This document shows, one piece after another, positions 22,282 to 32,971 of a stretch of DNA of 64,000 nucleotides (the stretch's first letter is position 1; every line of letters starts with the position of its first letter). Origin of the DNA: Podaxis mareebaensis. Taxonomy: Eukaryota; Basidiomycota; Agaricomycetes; Agaricales; Agaricaceae. The position numbers and the translations under genes were made by a program. The notes beneath the pieces are model-generated. The model worked only from the letters and a program-made list of their open reading frames with translations. It was not told the origin of the DNA and ran no database searches. The stretch covers positions 62,001-126,000 of the forward strand of contig JAEUWP010000414.1 in the NCBI GenBank assembly GCA_018524725.1, written 5' to 3'.

Positions 22282-22690
22282 TTGAGTAAGTGGTGATGAA
22301 AGCTTTTTACTTTAGGCTTTTAAGTGCAATAGTTGCATTTAATGGATTCACTTAGTACGTGCCCAAGTGCAGGGTATTGTAAAAAAGTGTAAGCCTACTG
22401 AGGCTTACTTAGAGTGTAGACCTTAAGTTCACACCAACGTACAATAAACCCAATGTATTGGGATGCACGTAGTGTAGGTATAAGGTCAGCTGTCATCATG
22501 ACAGCTGACAACGAGAATATAAAGGATATTTTCCTGATGGATTAAGTAATCAATCAGGGTTAAGTAAACAGTGAGAATTAAACAATTAATTATTACAATA
22601 TTGGTTAACAAGAAAGGAGACGGCCATGATAGTAAGGGCTTAACCCTTACAATATACCACATGCAGGGTGAAGTAAATTACTTGCTAGAA
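22282..22690 (-). repeat. G3 5' leader with dense palindromes
   Basis: No ORF. The stretch holds several near-perfect palindromes, including 22389-22408 (GTAAGCCT arms, 4-base loop) and 22485-22509 (GTCAGCTGTCAT arms around one base). It may include a 5' LTR but no TG...CA terminal pair could be confirmed. Confidence 0.5.
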
Positions 22691-22848
22691 TGGATGGTTT
22701 TATACTGGATTTTCAACAGATGTAGTGATGCACACTCACTGAACAGCTAGCTTCTGATGGGAAGAGTGACAGGGATTAGTTGATGGAAGAGCATGGCCTG
22801 GAAAATCTGTCTGGAGTAATGCACATCAATAACTTGCTGGCCTGGATA

Positions 22849-24293
22849 TCATAAAGTGTTGACACACCTGTTCCACCAGTTGAGGAATGCTGAAGTGCAG
22901 GCCTTTGCTGCAGCATTAGGAACATCTTCAAAATAGTCAACAAGGATATTATAAAAATCAGGAAAGCTAAAGCCATTGTAGTTCTTGGTCCAGATGGTGG
23001 CATCCATCAGATTGAAAACAAGCTATCACCAAAATCAGTACCTGGGCTCTCAAAGAAGACAGTATTGCAGTGCTAACCATGACAGCAGAGTAAGCAATTG
23101 CATGACCAGTGACCCTTCCATCCATCTGAAGAAGCATTGCATTATTAGACTTTGAGCTTCCTTGGCACACTAGGCTTTTCCACTTTTGGTGTGGTCCACA
23201 CTTGTCTAAGTTTGTGAAATGATTGTTGTCAACAGAAGGTGAAATGAAGATTGCATGAAATGTCTATTATGAGTGACAGTGTTGATTGAAATCAATGACA
23301 TATGCAATTTAGACACAATAAACAGAATGTACCAGAAGTAGCCAGTGGCTGTGCAAAAAGCCATGTTCTATATTCTCAGGGTCACTGCCATTGTCTGGAT
23401 ACAAACAGTGTAGAAAATAATTTCCATTGACATCTGAAGTGCCATTCCGGATGCTAGCACAAATACTGCAGAGAGGTATTAGCACTTAGACCTCTTACAA
23501 GAGAGTTAGATGCACTTTGGATCATCCCAATCAACATCAATGGGAGATAGAAGTTTTCCACATACATCATGTTGGAGGCCATGGTTTTCACACAACTTTG
23601 GATGGAGCATAACTGCAGGGTTGAGCTTCTCATTCACCCAGAAGGCAAGTTCTTCCTTGATCCAGGCATTGTCATCATTCCAAGCAGAGTTAGCCCCATT
23701 CTGAAGCTAGTGAAGCCATATTTCAGTGAAGAAGATATAAGTAATATTCTGACATAGTACTATACCTTGTTAACATAATTAGTAAGTGTGTTGAGGTCAG
23801 GACTCTTGAGTAGCTCTGCAATTTGAGGGGCGACCTTGATAAGGAGGTTGTAAGTGGTGAAGGTGTGATCCTGCCTGTGAAGTCATAGTCAAGTCAGAGT
23901 GCTATGTATGCTATGATAGGATAGGTGACATATGCTCGAGCTTTCTTGGCCTCATCCTCATTTGTAGATAGTTGGCCAGAGTCATCTAACTCATCATCTA
24001 TCTCTGCAAGAGCACAGCAGTCTGCTTCACTTGTAATTGCTAGAATATTCTCAAAGCATGATACAAGCCATCGGATGGCATGGCCACAGGTGACAGTAGT
24101 GCTATGAGGGTCTGAGCATAGCATAAAAGCAAATTAAAAAGTAAACCTACAAAGGCCTTTTGTGCTGAGACACTCTAGTGAGCTTGCTTTGAGCACTGCA
24201 AAGCTGGTGTTTGAGGATAGTGACCTCCTCCTTCAGTGGAGCTGGCAATTGGGGCTCAGAATCAGACTCAGTAGAAGAGAGGTGGCGGCTCAT
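22849..24293 (-). pseudogene. DUF6698-type gene
   Basis: A host-type gene of the family common in mushroom-forming fungi. Recognisable strings on the minus strand: an N-terminal region MSRHLSSTESDSEPQ (24293) with a coiled-coil piece; FTTYNLLIKVAPQIAELL (about 23860); WNDDNAWIKEELAFWVNEKL and LLSPIDVDWDD (23530-23700) after a likely intron; CQGSSKSNNAMLLQMDGRVTG (about 23170-23110); and FPDFYNILVDYFEDVPNAAA ... AFLNWWNR (about 22950-22860), ending at a TGA (22851-22849). The pieces lie in different frames and need at least two or three introns, which I could not all place cleanly, so it may be a spliced gene or a decayed one. The molecular function of the family is not known to me. Confidence 0.62.
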
Positions 24294-24587
24294 TGGTATG
24301 CAACTGGGACAGCAAGTGAATAACTGGCTTCTCTTTTATTGTCTGGAGAATCATAGCTCAGTCTACAATAGAGAAATTGAGAGACTGTCACCTATCAAGG
24401 ATTCTCAAATGTTGCCCAAAAGACTACCCCTCTATTCTCAGACACTGCATAAGGAGGAACTCTGCTGCACTAATATAAAGACAGTGTACAGCAGCATACA
24501 GAGAGATTCATTCTTGACAGCAAGGTACATTCTGTAAGGCACAGTGTGAACTGCAAATAGTAATTGTAGTACAAGTACAAAATCTGG
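24294..24587. other. Spacer between DUF6698 gene and split gene X
   Basis: About 290 bp without a convincing ORF on either strand. It would hold the promoter of the DUF6698 gene. Confidence 0.4.
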
Positions 24588-24742
24588 CTATTTGGCTTTC
24601 TTGATCTTGTAATGAAAATCACCTTCTGGAATTCAATTGGAACCTGACCCTGCAGCACCCATAGTTTCACCTGCATTGCCAAAAGCAGTCTGAGGTGTAG
24701 AGGATGCAGTCTTGTTCCAAGGGTTTCACAAGTGAGTGCACT
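24588..24742 (-). pseudogene. Gene X, 3' part (split from 50921-51422)
   Basis: Read from 24742 on the minus strand this gives THL, a TGA, NPWNKTASSTPQTAFGNAGE, TMGAAGSGSN, a TGA, then IPEGDFHYKIKKAK and TAG (24590-24588). Both TGAs could be decayed arginine codons. Joined at the shared GCACT duplication to the 5' part at 50921-51422 the frame continues without shift, which is why I treat the two as one gene separated by a G4 insertion and a later inversion. Product unknown; the joined piece has a short helical stretch (DLEDANEVSIAQQ) followed by a low-complexity tail. Confidence 0.5.
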
Positions 24743-25408
24743 TGTTATGAACTCAGTAAATGTTCACTATATATTTACTAATTATGTTTTCATTCTATTT
24801 GTCTCTTGTTTTATCTGAAATCTTTAGTCTTTAGTTTGTTTGTTTCTTCTTCTATAGTTCTGACATTGACTATGCTTATGTAATATCAAAAGTTGTACAA
24901 CTTTAACAGATTGATAAGCTTTCATACTATTATTAGAAAAGAAGACTTCCTTATCAAAGAAGTTTTTGTATTGAACTATTATTAGTAGAATCATGGTTCT
25001 TTTGTTCTGAGTCAATCTCTGAGTTGAGCCTTGGTACCTGAAGAACTTCTGGAAAGTTCTAATGTAGATATATTTAGATACACTGTCCTAGGTATATAAG
25101 CCATCAACACTAACAAGTAGAAAGCATCATCTCTACTTAGTTAGGTGGAGACTCGAATAGAAGTCTTTATCAACAATAAGTAATATGATTCTAAGTTGTT
25201 TTCTATAATCTATATTGCTCTCTAAGTTGCTAAGATTCTATTGAGGAAGTAGACATATTGTGCAACTATAAGTAATAGTTATCTTGATGCATTGACTCTG
25301 TCAGTGCTTAAAGGTAATCTATCCATTAGTACACGAGAAGTCTCCTTTGATATGATCTACAGATACATATCAGGCCTCTTTATGGACCAAAGCAGCCTCA
25401 CCATAATA
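24743..25408 (+). repeat. Left LTR of G4a (LTR1)
   Basis: 666 bp starting TGTTATGAACTCAG. A TATATAAG box lies at 25093-25100. It shares many private variants with the LTR at 51423-52088 that are absent from 32303-32971, for example GATATATTTAGAT and CCTAGGTATATAAGCC. Confidence 0.9.
25093..25100 (+). promoter_or_regulatory. TATA box in G4a left LTR
   Basis: TATATAAG, the canonical core promoter motif, in the sense orientation inside the LTR. The right LTR has TATATAAA at 32655-32662. Confidence 0.6.
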
Positions 25409-25834
25409 TTAAGTAGAAATGATCCTTCTCTGTAGCATGGAGTCATTACCTTGTCTCAGCTGCTCAGCATTGATTGCTGAAAGAAGCCCTACTTGAGCAG
25501 CTAGTGCTTTAATTTTGGGTCCTAGTTTCTGAAATTAGCATTAGAAAGAGAGTAGGTGCACATTGCCAACTAGTGCAGATTAGTTGAGGATTGTAGTCCC
25601 ACAATCTAGAGGAAATTCCTTGACGGAACTTTGATTCTGGAGGATATTTCGACAAGTGAAGGGAATCACACTTGTGATAAAGAAGTGATTATGCTTAGAT
25701 AGAGCTATAATCTATCAGGATATAAATTTCCATTGAAAGTACTGCTGAGAAGAGGCATTGCTGTGGACACTCAGTTGTTGAAAGGGAAGGAAATTTATTA
25801 GAAGTAAAAGTTATAAAGTTGCCAAACTGGATAA
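25409..25834 (+). other. G4a leader, no gag recognised
   Basis: About 425 bp between LTR1 and the open pol frame. No capsid-like region or zinc knuckle is visible, although such knuckles exist downstream of pol in this element. Confidence 0.5.
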
Positions 25835-28800
25835 TTCAAAATTGCAAAGACAACCACATTCAACAGTCCAACAAGAGGAAGAGTCCTTAAAGATCCCACA
25901 ACAAAAGAGTGGTATTACAAAGACACAAGGAACAGACTCCACTACTTTGAAGCATCAATCCAAAGAAAACTCAATGAAGAATACTCAGCAGAGTTTGGAC
26001 TACTCAAACAAGCAGGAGTCCAACCCAAAATCTTCCTCTATGAAGACTTTTCAAGGAAAGATCAGCAACAAATTGATGCAGTTGAAAGAAAACTTGAAGA
26101 AGAAACAGCAAGAGGAGAAATGACAGAATTATACCCAAGAAACCAATTTGCAGGACTCACAGCAACACTTAACACACCACAACAGGTCTCAAGACAGCCA
26201 AGTGTCAAAGAAGTCACTGAGGATCTTGCCAGATTCAATCTCTCCACTCAGAAGAAAGGGAAGCAACCTGAATCTTCATTGTCAGTACACCAGTCAAGAT
26301 CTTATCAACCTTCAATGGACTATTCGAGACCAACATTCACAACTGGATCTAACCTCACTTGATCTTCATGCATCCAAGGGAAAATGTTTACTAATCCCAA
26401 CAGAAATACTAACACCTAAAGGAACCCATAAAATCAAAGCATTATTAGATTCAGGAGCCAGTGGCCAATTTATATTGCCAAATTTAGTAAAGAATCTAAA
26501 ATTAACCAAGAAGCCACTTAAGAAGATACAATACATTTATAATGCTGACAGATCAAGAAATTCAGGAACAAAATCAACACATTATGCTGAAATCAAAATC
26601 AAGATTAATGACAAGATCATGAGCATAAAACCTAAAATAATCAATTTAGGCTACAAAGAACTATTTATAGGTATATCATGGTTATGAAAATACAACCCAG
26701 ACATAGATTAGGAAAGAAGAACACTGAAATGGCATGATGAAGAATTGCAAACCATACAGCTAACTGAATATAAATCTAAACAGATTATTAACAGTATTGA
26801 CCTTAGTCAATATATAGAAGAAGAATCAGACATTGAATATGACAATGAAGATCTAGAAATAAAGTCCAAACACAACACTTCTCAAGATCTTTATAACAAA
26901 ATGGAAGAAACCAAGATGAAGGAATCTGATCCTTTAAAAGTAGTACCAAAGAAATTCCATAAATTTCTTAAGGTATTCAGTAAAGAAAGATCAGAAAGGA
27001 TGCCACCAAGAAGTCCTTGGGATCACAAGATCAAAGTTGATGAAACATTTATTCCAAAATGGATGCCTATCTATCACCTCACTCCAATAGAGCGAAAAGA
27101 ACTAGATAAATTCATAGAAGAAAATTTATGAAAAGGATACATTCATAAATCACAGTCACCAATGGCCTCATCTTTCTTCTTTGTAGGAAAGAAAGGAGGA
27201 GATCTATGCCCTTGTTAAGACTACCGCTATCTTAATGATCATACAATTAAGAATGCTCATCCAATTCCTAACATCTCAAGAATTATAGACAAACTTAAAG
27301 GAGCAAAGTACTTTACCAAACTAGACATCTGTCTAGGTTACAATAACATTAGAATTCAAGAAGGAGACAAATAGAAAGCAGCCTTTCGCACTCCAAATAG
27401 ATTATATGAACCCACAGTCATGTTCTTTGGCATGACTAACTCCCCAGCTACATTCCAATTAATGATGGATCATCTCTTCCAAGAACTATTGTCTAAAGAT
27501 GAAGCTATCATCTATATGGATGACATACTCATCCCAGCCAAAAGAATCAAAGAACTAGACCATTCCACTATCAAGATTCTTGAAATACTAGACAAGAATG
27601 ACCTCTATCTTAAAACAGAGAAATGCAAATTTGAGAAACAACATTTGGAATACCTTGGTTTTATAATCAAACCAGATTCCATTGAAATGGATCCAATCAA
27701 GCTTAAAGGAATAGAAGACTGGCCTACTCCTCAAACAGCAAAGAATGTTTGACAGTTCATTGGTTTTTGTAACTTCTACAGGAAGTTTATTAAAAACTAC
27801 ACTCAAATCACACATCCACTACATGCACTTATGTGAAAAACAAAGAAATTCAAATGGAATCCAGAAGCACAGAAAGCATTTGAACTTCTAAAGCAACAAT
27901 TCTTACAATGCCCTGTTCTATCAATGGTAGATGAAAATCAACCATTTGAAATAGAATGTGATGCATCAGCATATGCTATTGGAGCAGTTCTCTTGCAAAG
28001 GGATTCAAATGGAGATAAACACCCAGTAGCATACTTTTCTAAAGCCCTAAACCAAGCTGAAAGGAACTACCATACATCTGATCAAGAATTCCTTGCTATT
28101 ATTGAAGCATTAAAGGAATGGAGACATTACTTGGAGGGATCACCACACCAAGTAGTCATATGGTCTGATCACAAGGACCTGATCAGATGGCAAGAACCAC
28201 AACAACTTAGTCATTGACAAGCTAGATGGATGTTATACATGACTAAATTTAACTATATCATCAAACATCTTCCAGGTAATCAAAATGTACTAGCAGATGC
28301 ACTTAGTAGAAGACCAGATTTAGTACCTGAAGGAACTGACAATGAGAATCTGATAGCCATCCCATCAGAAAAGTTCATTAACTTCCTTTCAGAAGACCTA
28401 AAACAGGAGATCATCAAAAAGAAGTCAAAAATCCACATGCAAGACCAATTTACATCAGATGACAAAGACTTCATCCAATTCCAAAATAAGATTGTCATAC
28501 CCAATGATCCAGATATCAAACAGAAAATTTTACAATTTGTATACAACCATCCTACTTCAGGACACCCAGGAATAAGAGATACATTACAGAAACTTCAAAA
28601 AGAAGTTTACTGGCCAGGAATGAACACTTATGTTCACAACTATGTGAAAGGATGCCCAACATGTCAACAATACAAAAACAACCAACATCCAACAAAACCC
28701 CCATTACAACTGATCAAAGGACCAACTTCTACCTGTCCATTCAGTCAAATATCTATGGATCTCATCACAGATCTACCCCCAGATGATGGATATGATGCTA

Positions 28801-29789
28801 TTTTGTCCATAGTGGACCATGGACTTACAAAAGGGATAATCCTAACAGCTACTAAGAAAACTGCAACCTCCAATGATATTGCTGAAATCCTAATTGAGAA
28901 AGTCTTTTCCAAATATGAAACACCTCAAAAGGTTATCTCAGATCAAGACCCTAGATTCACAGCTAAATCAATGCAAGAATTCTATAAGAAGCTAAACATA
29001 GAACTGGCTATGTCAACTGCTTATCACCCACAAACAGACAGAACAACGGAAAGGTACAATCAAGAAATAGAATTCTACTTAGCCATTTATACTTCAAAGA
29101 ACCCACATTCATGGAGAAGAGCACTACCCGTGATTGAATTCATTCACAATACTAAACCACATGCAGGAAGGACAAACACACCATACAAATTAATCTTAGG
29201 CTATAATCCTAAGGCAGTCATAGAAAATGAAGAAGAATCTAAAGTGCCTTCAATCAATGAAAAGATTCTATCTTTGGAACAAATGAGAGAAGCAGCACTT
29301 GAAGCACATGAACAAATGCAACAAGTAATGGCTGCTAGACAAAACAAACCTTGGAACCCATTCAAAGTTGGAGACAAAGTATGGTTAGACAATCAAAACC
29401 TACCTCTTCCATATGCTTCCAAGAAGTTGAACCAGAGAAGAGAAGGACCTTTCACCATTCTATGACAAACATCACCTGTTACTTATGAATTAAAACTTCC
29501 TGCTAAATGGAAGATTCACAACAAGTTTCATGCTTCACTTCTCACTCCAGTCATTGAAAATAACATTTATGGAAAGTACCATACCAACCCACCACCAATT
29601 CTAGTCTCAGGAGAAGAAGAATATGAAGTAGAAGCTATCTTGAAACACAGGATTCGAAGAAGATGCTTAGAATATCTGATACATTGGAAAGGATATGGAC
29701 CAACTGAGGACTCATGGGAACCTGAAGAAAACTTAGAAAATGCAAAGCAAATACTTCAGGAGTATAAAAGACAGAAGAAACTTGCTTAA
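25835..29789 (+). pseudogene. pol: G4a pol: protease, RT, RNase H, integrase, chromodomain
   Basis: A complete Ty3/gypsy Pol with about ten stops or shifts. It opens with EWYYKDTRNRLHYFEAS and a coiled N-terminal linker, changes frame near 26340, then shows protease ALLDSGASGQFILP (about 26440), RT with MFFGMTNSPATFQ and AIIYMDDILIPAK (27420-27545; the motif is YMDD), RNase H with FEIECDASAYAIGAVLL (about 27950), a long open block 28230-29465 with integrase HHCC (GCPTCQQYK), SMDLITDLPP, VISDQDPRFT and HPQTDRTTERYNQ, and a chromodomain at about 29610-29780. Stops include CGA-to-TGA candidates and also TAA/TAG from glutamine or tryptophan codons, so decay is more advanced than in G1. Confidence 0.93.
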
Positions 29790-29942
29790 CATTCCTCAGA
29801 CAAATGTCCTCTACTCCCAATGAAAACATCCTCTCTACAACCTTGAATCCTCCCTCTCCAAAGCCTGAGGCAAAGGGAAAGACTATTCCAAGCTGCCAAG
29901 CTTCACCATGACCTCAACCAGGTCAAGCTGAAGTACCCAGTA

Positions 29943-31064
29943 GTGAAGTTGCCACCTTACAACACATCTTTCTACATGAGGGAACAGCCCACAACCATAT
30001 GTCCAGTTACAGCTGGAATCATAAATTCATTAACCTTTGCAACACCATCGGGTCTGCACTTGATGAGTTTGCTACTGTGCAAAGCCATTATATCACACAA
30101 TCCAAGAAATTGGACACCTCTATTTGTGAACTGGCATGCAGTCTCCCTGCAGGTCCCTATATTGGGAACATCATCTGGAAGATCAGGACCATTGAGCCTG
30201 ACTTCTATCTACAGCCTGCAGCAATCAGCAAACCAGCTCCAGATGGATTTACACCATGTCCTAGCCACCCCTGAGAACTCACAACTCAACCATCTACCAC
30301 TCCTTTGCCAGAATCACCCAAATCTAATGAACTGGCTAAAAATGACAGCAATCATTCAACTTTGCCAACTTCACAAAATGGTAGACACACTTGAGAAGCT
30401 ACCACCATATGTCTTCCAAATATACAACCCTGAAACTGACCCTGCTGCTTATGTAGTTGAGTGGGCCATTTCCAGACACAGTGTGAAATGTACTACTGTG
30501 TCCACTGCAAATGTTCCACCCCTGGACACTTTTCCAAGTTTTGCTCCAGAAATCCTTATTCAGGCATTGATTGAAGGGACCTACCTGCAACTGCCTTGGA
30601 AAAATTGGAGTGGCTTGAAGATGACCAGATCACTTCAATCGTTCAAGGAGACCGAACCCCTTCCATCACCACCAATGGCATACACATATTGGGTCTTCCA
30701 ACACCTCCCAACTCCCCTGTCGACACCACCACCAAGTCAGACAACCACTCAGGAACCAAGCAGACTTCCCACACCAACAGACCTAATTGGGTTACCTTTA
30801 CCCTCGGCCCTACTTACTGCCCCACAAAGTGAACTCCTGAGAAGCATACCACTCCCACCATTGACCCATGAGTCGGTCAACTCCAACAATTTTCCAGAGC
30901 TACCACCTATTGTCACACTCGAAGAAACCCTCACACAACATTTTCCAGAACTTCCAGTAACAAACAATATCCTTTCTCATCTTCAACCAGATATGCCTAC
31001 CTATCAGATGATTACAATGCTGATTTCAAATTTGACTTCAATGATGAGGCTATCTACAACATAG
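29943..31064 (+). pseudogene. G4a post-pol ORF 1, proline-rich
   Basis: Sense ORF of 373 codons after pol, open but with better-looking protein in overlapping frames (for example from 29999 a run starting MSSYSWNHKFINLCNTIGSA, and ALEKLEWLEDDQITSIVQGD near 30600), so small frameshifts are likely. Rich in Pro, Ser and Thr in its second half. A homologous stretch occurs in G4b just right of 53330. No domain recognised; its place before the CCHC ORF suggests a gag-like N-terminal part. Confidence 0.45.
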
Positions 31065-31255
31065 ATGGCAAAGGACATTACTAGAAGTAGTACTAATTAG
31101 CTACAAGCCAAGTAGTTGATTAGATAAGAAAGAACAGTTACTAGTCTAACTATAGCAGAGTAGTTGATTAGTAAGATAACAAACTTATACAATCAATCTA
31201 TGTTTGATCCAACATGAGGCTACTTAAAATTTATTGATCTATCACACTTGACATT

Positions 31256-32257
31256 ATGAGCAACTCCCTCAACATCAAAATTGATCCAGCTACTCTTCTT
31301 TCTCCAGATTCTCTTTCTGTGCATCACCCCTTAGCTCCATGGATTGTCCAGAACCCCATTCCTGAGATTGAACCACCCTCCAAGGGTCACGAACAATGGA
31401 TTGACCTCCACAATGCCACTACCCATATTCAGAACCCTGAATACAATACCCCATCTGAACACTACAATGAATATCATATTCACTTTGCAAAACAAATGGT
31501 GATGCTCGCATTATCATACCTACACAAGGTATCACCACAAAGCATTCCCAGAATTGTGGATCTGACATCCACTCCCAACCAACCTACTCGTGAACCAACT
31601 CCACTTCCAGAACTGCCTCAAGGAAGACTGTTTGACTTCACATATTGAACTGACCCATTTATCAACGAATGACTGATCACTGAGGAGAAATTACCTCTCT
31701 GAGAACAACCTGACATTTCCCTCTTCCCTTCTCTCTACCACATCATTGACAAACTTTGAAGGACAGAAAATCCAATAAGCAATGTACCTGACTGGGAGCA
31801 GAAAGTTATCAATCGAACCCTTCCACTCAACAAAGTCGCCTTACTCCCCACATTGCTCCAACAGGCATATGAGAACAGATGTTGGAAATGCAGGTCAGTA
31901 GGACATCTGGTGTACCAATGTCCAAAATACTCCTGTAGGTTCTGCAATGGGAATGGGCATTACAGTTGGAAGTGCAAGAATCGCCCTCATTCATCCATCA
32001 CTCCCTCACCACACCTCACATCCATGCGACAAATGCCTATGAGTACAATTCGGAAGTATTGTCACTATACAAAGAACGGTGGAGTTCTAGGACAAAGACA
32101 ACAGCAAAACCCATTAATTGGACAATCAAATGTTCAATTACCCCCTCCAGTAGAAAGAAACATAAACACTATAGTAAATCTGACTACCACTTATTACTAC
32201 AATGAAGAAGAACAAAAATTAGATATCAGAACTGTATTCCCTAATGAACAACAGTAG
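31256..32257 (+). pseudogene. G4a post-pol ORF 2 with two CCHC knuckles
   Basis: One frame from MSNSLNIKIDPATLLSPDSL to the stop at 32257, interrupted by four TGAs between about 31646 and 31760. At its C-terminus are two adjacent zinc knuckles, CWKCRSVGHLVYQC and CRFCNGNGHYSWKC, each CX2CX4HX4C, of the kind found in retroelement nucleocapsids. In G4b the same ORF reads through the four positions as sense codons (two Arg, one Gly, one Gln). It ends about 45 bp before the 3' LTR. A nucleic-acid-binding Gag-like protein placed after Pol is the simplest reading; that order is unusual. Confidence 0.72.
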
Positions 32258-32302
32258 AATAGTAATTGAAAATGTGGACATTTTTCTATAGGAAAGGGAT
32301 TG

Positions 32303-32971
32303 TGTTATGAACTTAGTAAATGTTTGCTATACATTTACTAATTATGTTTTCATTCTATTTGTCTCTTGTTTTATCTGAAAGCTTTAGTCTTTAGTTTGTT
32401 TGTTTCCTTTTGTAATCTTTCTGACATCAACTATGCTTATGTAATATCAAAAGTCATACAACTTTTACAGATTGATAAGCTTTTGTACTGTTATTAGAAA
32501 AGAAGACTTCTTTATCAAAGAAGTTTTTGTTTTGAACTATTATTAGTAGAATTATGCTTCTTTTGTTCTGAGTCAATCTCCAAGTCAAGCCTCAGTACCT
32601 GAAGAACTTCTGGAAAGTTCTAATGTAGATATAATTAGATACACTGTCCTTAGGTATATAAACCATCAACACTAACAAGTAGAAAGCATCATTTCTACTT
32701 GGTTAGGTGGAGACTCGAATAGAAGTCTTTATCAACAATAAGTGATACAATTTAAGTTGTCTCTATAATATCTATCACTCTCAAAGTTGCCTAAGTCTTT
32801 CTATTGAGGAAGTAGATGTATTGTGTGACTATAAGTAATAGTTATCTTGATGCATTGACTCTGTCAGTGCTTAAAGGTAATCTATCTGTTAGTACACGAG
32901 AAGTCTCCTTTGATATGATCTGTGGATATGTATCAGGCCTCTTTACAGACCGAAGCAGCCTCACTATAACA
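32303..32971 (+). repeat. Right LTR of G4a (LTR2)
   Basis: 669 bp, TGTTATGAACTTAG to CACTATAACA. It differs from LTR1 and from the G4b LTR at many shared sites, for example GAAAGCTTTAG and CCTTAGGTATATAAACC. Confidence 0.9.

Larger units (their letters stand above)
12556..22690 (-). mobile_element. Ty3/gypsy chromovirus G3, old copy truncated at its 3' end
   Basis: About 10 kb with gag, pol and a post-pol ORF all on the minus strand, cut at 12555/12556 by a G1 LTR. No LTR was recognised; the 5' limit is set by where the characteristic short hairpins and gag leader fade (about 22690). Stops are frequent and many replace arginine or glutamine codons; CpG is rare compared with the neighbouring G1. 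The most striking property is the density of short perfect inverted repeats in both coding and leader sequence (see findings). Confidence 0.8.
24743..32971 (+). mobile_element. Ty3/gypsy chromovirus G4a
   Basis: 8.2 kb between two LTRs: a short leader, pol (25835-29789), two post-pol ORFs (29943-31064, 31256-32257), a purine-rich GGAAAGGGATTG before the right LTR, and the LTR. The flanks are GCACT on the left and TCCAC on the right, so there is no target duplication. The left LTR is much closer to the G4b LTR than to its own right LTR, so this unit is a recombinant of two insertions. No ordinary gag precedes pol. Confidence 0.9.

Noticed and set aside
12556..22690. Hairpins of G3 as a CRISPR-like or tandem repeat array
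   Set aside because: Each inverted repeat has its own sequence; there is no recurring unit or regular spacing.
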